Source of the DNA: Poa pratensis
Taxonomy: Eukaryota; Streptophyta; Magnoliopsida; Poales; Poaceae
Direction: 5' to 3'
DNA length: 64,000 nt
NCBI GenBank assembly: GCA_947311845.1
Contig: CAMZMU010000041.1
Coordinates: 116,203,361 to 116,267,360 of the forward strand
Positions 9,799 through 20,190 of the stretch are shown one piece after another. The notes below the pieces were generated by a model that made no database searches, was not told where the DNA came from, and worked only from the letters and a program-made list of their open reading frames with translations. The position numbers and the translations under genes are program-made. Every line of letters starts with the position of its first letter. Position 1 is the stretch's first letter.

Positions 9799-11601
9799 TT
9801 ATATTACCAACTCTTTGACATTCATCGCATGATAAAATAAATTTTCTTGCATCTTTAAAAAGAGTAGGCCAATAAAAACCTGATTGTAAAACCTTTTGTG
9901 CAGTTCTATCTCCAGCATGATGTCCTCCATAAGCACTTCCATGGCATTTCTCAATATTTCTTTTTGTTCAAATTCTGGAACACATCTTCGCATTATACCA
10001 TCCACTCCTTCTTTATATAAGTGTGGGTCATCCCAAAAATAATGCCTCAAGTCATAAAAGAATTTCCTTCTTTGCTGAGCTGTAAAGGTTGGAGGCAAAT
10101 ACTTGGCAACAATAAAGTTAGCATAGTCAGCATACCAAGGACTTTCTCGCGAGCTTACCTTTATCACAGCCAATTGTTCATTTGGAAAACTATCGTTAAC
10201 AGGAACAGGATCATAAGAAATGTTTTCCAATCTAGACAAATTATCAGCGACAGGATTTTCAGCACCTTTCCTATCTACAATATGCAAATCAAACTCTTGT
10301 AATAAAAGCACCCATCTTATAAGTCTAGGCTTAGCATCTTTCTTTTCCATAAGGTATCTAATAGCAGCATGATCGGTATGGATAATAACTTTCGAATCAA
10401 CAATATAGGGTCTAAACTTATCACAAGCAAAAACTACTGCTAAAAACTCTTTTTCAGTAGTGGCATAATTCTTTTGAGCAGCATCAAGAGTCTTACTAGC
10501 ATAATGAATAACATTCAACTTCTTATCTACTCGCTGTCCAAGAACAGCACCTACAGCAAAATCACTAGCATCACACATAATTTCGAAAGGTAAAGTCCAA
10601 TCAGGAGGTTGAACAACAGGAGCAGTGGTTAAAGCCTTTTTTAGAGACTCAAAAGCTTCTTTACAATCATCATCAAAAACAAAAGGTACATCTTTTTGGA
10701 GAAGATTAGTAAGAGGTTTTGAAATTTTAGAGAAATCTTTAATAAACCTTCTATAGAAACCGGCATGACCGAGAATACTACGAATACCTTTAACATCCCT
10801 GGGACAGGGCATTTTCTCAATTGCTTCAACTTTAGCTCTGTCCACTTCAATACCTCTTTCAGAAATTTTATGTCCAAGAACAATCCCTTCATTAACCATA
10901 AAGTGACATTTCTCCCAATTAAGAACAAGATTAGTTTCCTCACATCTCTGCAAAACTTTATCAAGGTTTTGCAAGCAGTTATCAAAAGAAGTTCCATAGA
11001 CGGAAAAATCGTCCATGAATACTTCCACAATTTTTTCACAAAAACCATGAAAAATAGCAGACATGCATCTTTGAAATGTAGCAGGAGCATTACACAAACC
11101 AAAAGGCATACGCCTATAAGCATAAGTTCCATAAGGACAAGTAAAAGTAGTTTTCTCTTGATCTTTCGCTCTAACAGCAATTTGTGAAAATCCAGAATAA
11201 CCATCAAGAAAGCAAAAATGAGTTTTCTTAGACAACCTTTCTAACATTTGATCAATAAAAGGTAAAGGATAGTGATCTTTCTTAGTAACTTTATTAACCT
11301 TTCGAAAATCAATGCACATCCTATATCCAACAACTACTCTTTGAGGAATAAGTTCATCATTTTCATTTGGCACAACAGTAACTCCTCCTTTCTTAGGAAC
11401 ACAATGCACAGGACTTACCCATTTACTATCAGCAATAGGATAAATTATACCAGCATCGAGGAGTTTTAATACCTCATTTCTTACCACTTCCTTCATTTTA
11501 GGGATTAGACGACGCTGGTGCTCCACAACAGGTTTTGCATCATCTTCCATGTTGATGGCGTGTTGACATATAGTAGGAGAAATCCCTTTTAAATCATCCA
11601 A
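9799..11601 (-). pseudogene. Element B reverse transcriptase, RNase H and integrase zinc finger
   Basis: 600 codons. Reverse transcriptase spans about residues 45-225, with [25 protein letters not shown], the FLDGYSG catalytic Asp and FMDD at 195-198; FMDD in place of YVDD is common in Athila-type elements. RNase H follows ([12 protein letters not shown] near 344, [10 protein letters not shown]). The last roughly 50 codons are read in the wrong frame. In the next frame the sequence encodes the HHCC zinc finger of integrase (GGHHAGDRT ... CDECQRVGN), so a base was lost near 9957. A frameshift near 11620 also separates the start from the protease-linker part. RT copies the element RNA into DNA and RNase H removes the template. 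Confidence 0.93.
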
Positions 11602-11934
11602 AGTATATCCGATAGCCCTCGGTGTTTCCTCAACACTTCCAATAACCTTGCCTCTTCAGTACCTGAAAGTTTAGAACTAATAATAACAGGATATGTTTTC
11701 TTATCATCAATGTGAGCATATTTAAGGTTATCAGGCAAAGGTTTTAAATCAAAAACAGGATCTTCTTTAGGAGGTGCAGGGTACCGGCAAATTATGCTTA
11801 AGTAATGGTGGTTGATGAAGAAAGATATTGTCAATTTCATTCCTTTCCTCCATAAAGACCTCACTTTCGTGTTCCTCCATAAATTGCTGCAAGGCATTGT
11901 TAGGAGCAATAGCAATAGCAGCCAGTTGTTCAAT
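11589..11934 (-). pseudogene. Element B protease-RT linker, cut by element C
   Basis: It encodes PVFDLKPLPDNLKYAHIDD, the conserved linker just before Gypsy RT. It is one frame off from the RT part and interrupted at 11934 by element C. The coding continues on the far side of C at 18183. The open frame extending beyond 11935 belongs to C's LTR and is accidental. Confidence 0.85.
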
Positions 11935-13155
11935 TGTCGTGGTGGGAATAACGCAGATGCCACGGGGTGGCTTATTCTGGGGCCGAACGGGTGCTTGTGG
12001 ATTCGGGGAGGGATTGCGCGATGGAACCGCACACGAAGAACACACGAAGAACACGAAGAACACTGCAAGAACAAGAACGAACAACCAAGAACACAAAGCA
12101 CACACGATATACCCTGCTTCGGGGCCCTCGTGAGGAGGTAAAACCCCTACTGCAGCACTAGCCTACTTGGTGTATTCTCCTCTTTGCATACGGTGGGATA
12201 CAAATGCTCCTCTAGCTGTTTGATCCAACAATGGTGAGCAACTCTAGGAAGAGGAAGAGGCAAGGGAGAAGAGCCTCTGGCTGCGCGCACCCGCGCGTCC
12301 CTCTCCTCGAGCTCTCCCCCTGGTGATCCTTATAAAGGGGAACCCAGGGGACAATGAGTGGATGAGGAGGCACAATGCACTGTACAAACACTGTTGATGA
12401 GTTGACTCCTTTGTCTTCTAGCACTTGTCTCCGGCATCTCTGTGAGATGCCGTCCTTGTCTTTGTCTTTTAGCCGTTGTCCTCTGAATCTCCACGTCCTC
12501 TTCTTATCCTCTCCTGAAGATATTTGTGATGATTCGGATAAGGATGTCCCGGCATCGGCGGAGATGATCTGGTTAGGGATGTCCCGGCGTCTACGGAGAG
12601 TGATCCGGTTAGGGATGTCCCGGCATCTGGGAGAGTGATCCGGTTAATGGTGTCCCGGCGTCTGCGGAGAGTGATCCGGTTAGGGATGTCAGTGATCCGG
12701 TTAAGGATGTCCCCGGCGTCAGCGGAGAGTGATTCGGTTAGGGATGTCCCACCGTCTGCGGAGAGTGATCCGGTTAAGGATGTCCCGGCGTCTGCGGAGA
12801 GTGATCCGGTTATGGATGTCCCGGCGTCGGCGGAGAGTGATCCGGTTAGGGATGTCCCGGCGTCTGGGAGAGTGATCGGGTTAATGGTGTCCCGGCGTCT
12901 GCGGAGAGTGATCCGGTTAGGGATGTCAGTGATCCGGTTAAGGATGTCCCCGGCGTCGGCGGAGAGTGATCCGGTTAGGGATATCCCGGCGTCTGCGGAG
13001 AGTGACCCGGTTAAGGATGTCCCGGCGTCTGCGGAGAGTGATCCGGTTAAGGATGAAGAGTCGAGGCCACCTGCCTTGACTTGGAGCGCATCTGACGTCC
13101 TAGGAGCTTCGGTCAAAGCAACAACTCTGGGGTACCCGGGGTCACATCCCCGACA
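11935..13155 (-). repeat. 3' LTR of element C
   Basis: 1221 bp, matching 16937-18182 throughout with some small differences (for example an extra CACACGAAGAA near 12041). TTTATAAGG on the minus strand near 12330 is a likely TATA box. About 500 bp are a 36-bp tandem array. Confidence 0.95.
12530..13055 (-). repeat. 36-bp minisatellite in the LTR of C
   Basis: Repeated unit of the form GAGAGTGATCCGGTTAAGGA plus TGTCCCGGCGTCTGCG, about 14 units with some shortened ones. The matching array at 17520-18080 in the other LTR differs slightly in unit order. Because 36 is a multiple of three, all frames stay open and give spurious ORFs. Confidence 0.9.
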
Positions 13156-13175
13156 GTAGTCCCCGAGGCTGTGGG
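13156..13175 (-). other. Polypurine tract region of element C
   Basis: The minus strand reads CAGCCTCGGGGACTAC directly before the TGTCGGGG start of the 3' LTR. Element H has a near-identical GCTTCGGGGACTAC at the same place. Confidence 0.65.
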
Positions 13176-13359
13176 GGACTCACAGAGTCGCGCGCAGACT
13201 TACAAAAATAAATAACTGTACCAGAAACCTCCTGCACCATACAGCCTTGCCTTTCAGGCCAAATGTGACATCCGGTTGATCGAGCTCACCCGAATCAACA
13301 ACGAGATGGACAATTTGTATTGGAAATATGTTGCCTGAATGGTCACCATTATATGTCGG

Positions 13360-13730
13360 TTCTTAGCCCTCCTGGCTTTTACCGAACTCGGATGCCGCCA
13401 GCGTCGGTCTTTAGCCCTTCTGGCTTTCACCGAACTCAGATGCCGCCAACGTCGGTCTTTAGCCCTCCCGGCTTTTACCGAATTCGGATGCCGCCAGCGT
13501 CGGTTAGCCCTCCTGGCTTTCACCGAACTCGGATGCCGCCAGCGTCGGTTAGCCCTCCTGGCTTTTACCGAATTCGGATGCCGCCAGCGTCGGTTAGCCC
13601 TCCTGGCTTTCACTGAACTCGGATGCCGCCAGCGTCGGTTAGCCCTCCTGGCTTTTACCGAATTGGGATGCCGCCAGCGTCGGTTAGCCCTCCTGGCTTT
13701 TACCGAACTCGGATGCCGCCAGCGTAAGCT
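13360..13730. repeat. 45/48-bp tandem array in element C
   Basis: About eight copies of a unit containing GAACTCGGATGCCGCCAGCG and a TTAGCCCTCCTGGCTTTTACC segment. The first units are 48 bp, the later ones 45 bp. The resulting open frames on both strands are artefacts. Confidence 0.93.
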
Positions 13731-13749
13731 GGACCGACATAAACCTGCA

Positions 13750-13965
13750 AGTATGTATCTCATATGTCTCGGTATCTCGGCCCCTCTGGGCATATCACAT
13801 ATGTCTCGTTACTTCGGCCCCTCTGGGCATATCACATATCTCGATACCTCGGCCTCTCTAGGCATATCACATATCTCGGTACGTCAGCCTCTTTGGGCAT
13901 AACTCATATGTCGGTACCTCGGCCTCTTTGGGCATAACTCATATGTCGGTTCTTAGCCACTCCGG
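13750..13965. repeat. About 37-bp degenerate tandem array in element C
   Basis: About five or six copies of a unit of the form 'tctcggtacctcggcctct' followed by 'ttgggcatatcacata'. Confidence 0.85.
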
Positions 13966-13975
13966 GCGTATACCG

Positions 13976-14250
13976 ACATAAATATCTCCAGCCACTGCTG
14001 GACTCACATCAGCATATCTCAAATGCCGGTTTTAGCCACTCCGGTCGTATACCGACATAGATGTCTCCAGCCACTGCTGGTTTGACATAACCATGTCTCG
14101 AATGCCGGTTTTAGCCACTCTGGGCGTATACCGACATAGATGTCTCCAGCCACTGCTGGTTTGACATAACCATGTCTCGAATGCCGGTTCTAGCCACCTT
14201 GGGCGTATACCGACATAGATGTCTCCAGCCACTGCTGGAATGACATATAA
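13976..14250. repeat. 79-bp tandem array in element C
   Basis: Units start at about 13986, 14064, 14143 and 14222 with TCTCCAGCCACTGCTGG and contain a GCGTATACCGACATAGATG segment; spacing is 78-79 bp. Confidence 0.92.
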
Positions 14251-14289
14251 CCTGCAAAAACATAACTCAAAGGTTGCCTCTGGCTAACA

Positions 14290-14700
14290 AACATAAACAA
14301 AGATCTGGTATGCAAATGATGCCATGATACGCTGGCAAACAGAACAAACAGCGATGTGGGATATGGAATGATGTCATGATTTTGTGACAAACCGAAATAA
14401 ACGGCGATCCGGGATGGGGAATGATACCGTGATACTATGGTAAACCGAAATAAACGGCGATCTAGGGAGTACCGATACTGCTAGGGTACCTTGGATAATT
14501 TGAGATAGCCAATATAACCATGATACCTTGGATTTCAATTATGATCCGGATGACCCAGAATTCCAATATGATCTGGATTTCCAATATGATTCGGATTACC
14601 AATGTGATTCCGATTACCAATATGATCCGGATTACAATGCTCCTCGGATTTCTGGAATACTTCGGATTTCCAGGATACCTCAGTAACGATCATTCTCAAC
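14290..14700. repeat. Further short tandem arrays in element C
   Basis: About three copies of a unit of about 64 bp (AATGATACCGTGATAC ... AAACCGAAATAAACGGCGAT) at 14300-14470. A degenerate 18-21 bp array (CCAATATGATCCGGATT) follows at 14520-14690. Confidence 0.8.
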
Positions 14701-15359
14701 AAAACCGATGTCACCTTTCAATGTTAGTCCAACATACATATGATGAAGAATATTTGACGGAAACAACCATTATACTAACTGAGGCAAACTAGCTATGGCA
14801 CTTGATAGAAAACGAATCTAACAGCAGATACTATGCACAAAAAACTAGACTCGGTTTCAACCGAGTCCCCGAGTTACTTTTCTTATCTAGGAGAAGGTGT
14901 AAACAGGCTGGCTATCCAGTTCCCGGGTCAAGACATCTTGCCCCGGGTAGAACACTTAGACAAAAAGCGAAAGGGGCAGTCCCCGAGTGACCTTCAAGAT
15001 TAACTACTTGCGTGCGGCATAAAACCAAATACTTAAAATACTTACATTGTATTGTCGGTGCAGATTGGATGGAGGCATATAAGTGGATTCAGGCTAAACA
15101 TCAAATAGGTGAGATGCTGTACACAGATAACCCGGAGACAACTGATCTGGGCGCGCTCTGCCTAGCGGACCAAATAGTGCAAACGACGGAGGAAACCTGC
15201 AGGGTAGAATCGGGCATGCTTTACTCGGTCCACTAAACGGAGCCAAGATATCACCTTCTTATCTCGGCCAGAAATTGACGCCGGCCGACACATCTTTTAT
15301 GCTGCCGCGACTCAGTATGACCAAGTCATATTTCCTGATCCGACATATACATGTCGGCT
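14701..15359. other. Unassigned interior of element C
   Basis: No repeat array and no credible gene. It contains GTCCCCGAGT-type phrases (14862, 14970) also frequent in element H, which supports the C-H relationship. Confidence 0.5.
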
Positions 15360-15537
15360 ATTTGCACTTCCAACCTCTTTCATTTTTCTTAGTTCTTTCT
15401 TTCTCCTTTCTCTGAATCCAGTCAACCGACACAGGCCATATTCCGGTTGACCACTCATTCCCTTTTTCTTTTCTTTTTCTTTTATTTCTCTCTCTCTCTT
15501 TCTTTTTCCTCCTATCTTTTCCTCTTTCCCTATCGAC
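15360..15537. repeat. Polypyrimidine tract
   Basis: Mostly C and T on the + strand (CTTTTTCTTTTCTTTTT, TCTCTCTCTCTCTTTC), which is polypurine on the element's sense (minus) strand. Confidence 0.85.
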
Positions 15538-16916
15538 TAGCTCGACCGGCCCGATTGAGGATGGAGAGAGCCGGATAGGCGAGCTGCGTACCGGGAAGGC
15601 ACAGGGAGCCGGCGAGATGCGGTCGGCATGGGCAAGCTCCGCGCGGAGGGAGCCGACTCGTGGCTAGTACGGGCGAGCTTGGCATGGAGTTGACCGAGCG
15701 AGCTCGGGGCGGAGCCGGCCATGGCGAGGGATGGCGCAGGGGGCGTGGCCGGAACGAAGACGCGGGCTACGGCCTGCTATGGCGCAGCCGAGATGGGGCC
15801 GAGGCACGACCCGCCAGGCATGACCGAGATGGGGTCGAGGCACGACCCGCAGGGCGCGACCGAGGCGGTGGACGGGCACCTAGGAGGAGACTGGGCGAGT
15901 TAGAGGTGGGAGCGGACGCTGCCGGCCGAGCCGAGACCGAGGTGGCCGTGCGCGCAACCAACCGAGGCGGGGCAGGGGAGGCCACGGATGGGGCGGATAT
16001 GGCCGACTCGAGGCGGAGGTGGCCGCTGTTGGGACAGAGATGGCCGAATTGCGGCACGGCGGAGAAAGTCGACTTGCGGCGGAGAAGGCTGACTCGCGGC
16101 CAAGGCGGAGCTGGCCGACTCGAGGCGGAAGTAGCCGAATCGCGGCGCGGCGGAGCTTGGCCGATTCGAGGTGGAGGAGGCCACGGCCGGGGCGGAGTTG
16201 ACCGATTCGAGGCGGAGGAGGCCACGGCCGGGGCAGAGTCGAGGCGAAGAGAGCCAGACGCTGCTGGTCAGATTGATTCCAGCGGGCGCCAGGCCGCACC
16301 AGCCGAGCAAGCAACAGCCGGCCACGCTCGCTACCTGGGTGCCTGCTTCTGCACACATGCTTAGCTCGAACAATTTACCTGCTTGGGTGCTTGCTTGCCT
16401 CGCTTCAGCTACCTGCGTGGTTGGTTAGCGAGCAGACTCGGTTAAGCAAATTCGGTCAAGCGTGCCCGAAGCACGGCCACTAGCCACACATGCACGCTCC
16501 AACGATCCAGTTGTCTGCCTGCTTCCTTTAGCTTTTGCACATGCCGGATTACAAAGGGCGGCCACAGTAGCTTGACGAAGCAGTGGTGAAGACGACCCGC
16601 GAGAGGACGAACAACGCGGAGGAGATGCAGGGCACGGACGCAGATGTGCGGGGAAGGCCGATCCACGGCCGGCCGGCGTAGACCTAAACAGTGGATACGC
16701 AGCCGGAACATGGCCAGAGAGCCGGCGAGGCGCGGCTCTGCGGGCGCGCAAGCGAAGCAGGAGCAGATCTGGGACCTGCGAAGATGCCGTTGATGAAGGC
16801 CGCACCAACCTCTGCTCGCTGATGCAAGCTAGATCGCGGAGGACCATGGCGATGTTGAGTCCCCGCGTTGACGACGAAGATCTAGTCCGAAATTAGCCCA
16901 GCAAGCGCCACTATCA
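15538..16916. other. GC-rich low-complexity interior of element C
   Basis: 15540-16330 is GC-rich with irregular repeats of GACTCGAGGCGGAGG and GGCCGAG phrases, leaving many overlapping open frames on both strands (such as 15660-16364 + and 15880-16356 -). None shows a protein domain and their composition is repetitive, so I do not call genes. 16330-16916 is unremarkable non-coding sequence. Confidence 0.55.
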
Positions 16917-16934
16917 GCCCCCCGGTGGGCGCCA
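16917..16934 (-). other. Primer-binding site of element C
   Basis: The minus strand reads TGGCGCCCACCGGGGGGC, two bases from the 5' LTR end. It matches the first eleven bases of H's PBS. Confidence 0.85.
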
Positions 16935-16936
16935 AC

Positions 16937-18182
16937 TGTCGTGGTGGGAATCACGCAGATGCCACGGGGTGGCTTATTCTTGGGCCGAACGGGTGCTTGT
17001 GGATTCGGGGAGGGATTGCGCGATGGAACCGCACACGAAGAACACGAAGAACACTGCAAGAACAAGAACGAACAACCAAGAACACAAAGCACACACGATA
17101 TACCCTGCTTCGGGGCCCTCGTGAGGAGGTAAAACCCCTACTGCAGCACTAGCCTACTTGGTGTATTCTCCTCTTTGCATACGGTGGGCTACAAATGCTC
17201 CTCGAGCTGTTTTATCCAACAATGGTGAGAAACTCTAGGAAGAGGAAGAGGCAAGGGAGAAGAGCCTCTGGCTGCACGCACCTGCGCGTCCCTCTCCTCG
17301 AGCTCTCCCCCTGGTGATCCTTATAAAGGGGAACCTAGGGGACAATGAGTGGATGAGGAGGCACAATGCACTGTACAAACACTGTTGATGAGTTGACTCC
17401 TTTGTCTTCTAGCACTTGTCTCCGGCATCTCTGGGAGATGCTGTCCTTGCTTTTGTCTTTTAGCTGTTGTCCTCTGAATCTCCACGTCCTCTTCTTATCC
17501 TCTCCTGAAGATATTTGTGATGATTCGGATAAAGATGTCCCGGCATCGGCAGAGATGATCTGGTTAGGGATGTCCCGGCGTCTGCGGAGAGTGATCCGGT
17601 TAGGGATGTCCCGGTATCTGGGAGAGTGATCCGGTTAATGGTGTCCCGGCGTCTGCGGAGAGTGATCCGGTTAGGGATGTCAGTGATCCGGTTAAGGATG
17701 TCCCCGGCGTCGGCGGAGAGTGATCCGGTTAGGGATGTCCCGCCGTCTGCGGAGAGTGATCCGGTTAAGGATGTCCCGGCGTCTGCGGAGAGTGATCCGG
17801 TTAAGGATGTCCCGGCGTCGGCGGAGAGTGATCCGGTTAGGGATGTCCCGACGTCTGGGAGAGTGATCCGGTTAATGGTGTCCCGGTGTCTGCGGAGAGT
17901 GATCCGGTTAGGGATGTCAGTGATCCGGTTAAGGATGTCCCCGGCGTCGGCGGAGAGTGATCCGGTTAGGGATGTCCCGGCATCTGCGGAGAGTGATCCG
18001 GTTAAGGATGTCCCGGCGTCTGCGGAGAGTGATCCGGTTAAGGATGTCCCGGCGTCTGCGGAGAGTGATCCGGTTAAGGATGAAGAGTCGAGGCCACCTG
18101 CCTTGACTTGGAGCGCATCTGACGTCCTAGGAGCTTCGGTTAAAGCAACAACTCTGGGGTACCCGGGGTCACATCCCCGACA
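16937..18182 (-). repeat. 5' LTR of element C
   Basis: 1246 bp, the pair of 11935-13155, with its own 36-bp array (17520-18080). It is followed on the right by the TSD TCAAT and resumption of element B. Confidence 0.95.
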
Positions 18183-19321
18183 TCAATTTTCGGGCCCTCA
18201 TTAGGTAAATCAGTTTCATAAAGTTTCTTACCAAACTTAGAGAAATTAAACTCATAAGATTCTCCATTAAATTTAGTGTAAATTTTCTCTTTCTTACAAT
18301 CTATAATAGCACCACATGTATTCAAGAAAGGTCTACCGAAAATAATAGGACAAGTTTTACTAGCTTTAGAACCAAGTACTAGAAAATCAGTAGGATATTT
18401 AGTTTTACCGCATAAAACCTCGACATCTCTCACAATACCAATGGGAGAGATAGTTTCCCTATTGGCAAGTTGAATAACCACATCAATATCCTCAAGTTCA
18501 CAGGGACTAATTTCATGCATAATTTCTTTATAAAGTTCAAGAGGAATAGCACTAGAACTTGCACCAATATCACATAAACCATAATAGCAATGTTCTCCTA
18601 TCTTCACTGAAAGCACACAAACACTTGTTTTCCTAGATTTACCAGGATGCGAAACAATATTAGATGCATCTTCACAAAAGATAATATGTTCTCCATCTAT
18701 ATTTTCAGTTACCAAATCCTTTATAATTGCTACTTCTGGTTCAACAGTTATTTGTTCATCAGGCTCTAAAGGTTTCTTGGCACTTTTATTAACCACACTA
18801 GCTATCAGAGAATGTTGCTTGACTTTAACAGGAAAAGGTATTTTTTCAATATAAGGTTCTGGCAAAATGTGATCAACAATATGAACTTCAATACTTCTGC
18901 CAATGGCCGAATTGGTTTTATCTTTATAAGGTTCATGATATTTATTCAAATCATTCTTAGGCACATCAAGATAAGAGGCAAAAGCTATGTAATAATTTGC
19001 AACAACTTGAGAATCAAGACAGTAAACAGCACTAACATTATGGAAATCATCAGTCTCCATAAAAGATTTAATGCATTCATAATCATAATTTATAAGTGAC
19101 TTTCTACCATTGTCGTTCTCCCATCCTTCAGTATTTTCCTGAATACGGTCCAGAAGGTCCCATTTAACTTCTTCTTCATTACGTGTAAATGATCCAGAAC
19201 AAGAGGCATCCAATAAATCCTTATCATGAAGAGAAAGGCTTGCATAAAAATTATTGATAACAATATTACTTGGGAGCTCATGAATGGGACATTTGAGCAT
19301 TAGTGACTTCAATCTCCCCAC
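18183..19321 (-). pseudogene. Element B gag C-terminal part and aspartic protease
   Basis: The minus-strand frame starts in mid-gag (LKSLMLKCPIHELP), runs through a variable middle, then the protease with YYGLCDIGASSSAIPLELY; the D-I-G-A-S active site replaces the common D-S/T-G-A. FGRPFLNTCGAIID is the conserved protease flap/tail region. It is out of frame with the gag N-terminus (19309-19752), with the shift near 19315, and is cut at its 3' end by element C. The few codons beyond, in C's LTR, are accidental. The protease would process the gag-pol polyprotein. Confidence 0.88.
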
Positions 19322-19752
19322 GCTTGGGCAATACTCTCTCCATCATGAGGCCAAAAATTATATATGCGATTTCGATCTTGATGAATCTCACTAGGAGGAT
19401 AGAATTTAGAATAAAAGAGAGGTACGATTTCCTCCCAGCCAATAGATCGGCTATTCTTCAGCATCTTATACCATTCCGCAGCTCGGCCCTTCAATGATAT
19501 AGAGAATAACTTCCTCTTGACTTTTTCCATTGAAATATCTGCACACTTGAACAACTCGCATAATTCATGTATAAATAGTAAATGATCACCAGGATGGATG
19601 GTTCCATCTCCAACATAGCGGTTATCCATAACACGTTCAACAATTTTCATAGGTATTTTAAATGGATCTAATTCAGCAGGCGGCGGTTCATCTACTGCCT
19701 TAGCAGTGGCAGTAGTATTCCCAAATAGGGATTCGAATGGAGATCTCTCCAT
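19309..19752 (-). pseudogene. Element B gag, N-terminal part
   Basis: It starts MERSPFESLFG about 90 bases after the PBS and contains the Gypsy gag core (GRAAEWYKML, WEEIVPLFYSKFYPP, LFYSKF being typical of retrotransposon gag). I choose the ATG at 19752 because the open frame upstream is leader and LTR sequence. It stops prematurely after AQAWGD, where a frameshift joins the next segment. Gag forms the particle in which reverse transcription occurs. Confidence 0.88.
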
Positions 19753-19838
19753 AATAAAATAAAGCAGCAAGCAGAAATAAAAACAACACTTACAGTAAAG
19801 GTTTCTCTTACCAATTGCACTTACCAATAGCACTTCAC

Positions 19839-19856
19839 TCTCCGGCAACGGCGCCA
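19839..19856 (-). other. Primer-binding site of element B
   Basis: The minus strand reads TGGCGCCGTTGCCGGAGA, the PBS type used by Athila and many grass Gypsy elements (tRNA-Asp, from family knowledge), 11 bases from the LTR. Confidence 0.9.
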
Positions 19857-19867
19857 GAAAATAGTCT

Positions 19868-20016
19868 TGATGACCCACAAGTATAGGGGGTGTATCGTAG
19901 TACTTTCGATAAATAAGAGTGTCGAACCCAACGAGGAGCAGAAGGTGTTGACAAATAGTTTTGATCAAGCAATCACTGTAAAAACTAGCAGACAACTTTT
20001 TAAGGGTTTTTGATAT
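19868..20016 (-). repeat. 5' LTR of element B, first piece
   Basis: It starts TGATGACCCACAAGTATAGG as the 3' LTR does at 4801 and runs to the Mutator-like insertion. It resumes at 28341. Positions 20008-20016 are the TSD TTTTGATAT. Confidence 0.93.
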
Positions 20017-20190
20017 GGCGAAGTATCTGGTGAAAACCTCTATTGGGTGAAAACTTGAAAACTCCCGTTCTGTGCCATCGGATCAACAACAGACAGACCA
20101 GATTAGAAGTGGGAAACGTCCCAGCCACTTAAAACACTTTTGCTGATAACCCCATGCCCTTACCCATTTCCTTGAAGCGATTTGGTAAAA
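20017..20190. repeat. Left terminal inverted repeat of the MULE
   Basis: It pairs with 28160-28340 in reverse complement. The outer 50 bp are almost identical; further in, the block AGCCACTTAAAA ... TTTGCTGATAACCCC is also shared. Confidence 0.88.

Larger units (their letters stand above)
11935..18182 (-). mobile_element. Non-autonomous LTR element C (no gag-pol)
   Basis: Full length with both LTRs, PBS and polypurine tract, flanked by the TSD TCAAT (11930-11934 and 18183-18187), inserted in the protease region of B. The LTRs start TGTCGTGG and end CCCCGACA on the + strand. The PBS (TGGCGCCCACCGG...) and the polypurine tract resemble those of element H, and LTR ends are also shared, so H-like Tat elements are the likely source of its proteins. 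The 3.8-kb interior encodes no recognisable gag, protease, RT or integrase. It is mostly a series of tandem repeats plus a GC-rich low-complexity tract. Confidence 0.9.

Noticed and set aside
12469..13159. Long ORFs on both strands with a repeated 12-residue unit
   Set aside because: They are produced by the 36-bp LTR minisatellite, whose length is a multiple of three, and occur on both strands.
13254..13902. Overlapping ORFs of up to 187 codons
   Set aside because: They arise from the 45/48-bp tandem array; no domain, open on both strands.
13360..14250. Regular repeats resembling a CRISPR array
   Set aside because: Contiguous tandem units without unique spacers, inside a plant retroelement.
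15660..16373. Several 150-230 codon ORFs in element C
   Set aside because: GC-rich low-complexity repeats keep most frames open on both strands; no motif and no codon-use reason to prefer one.
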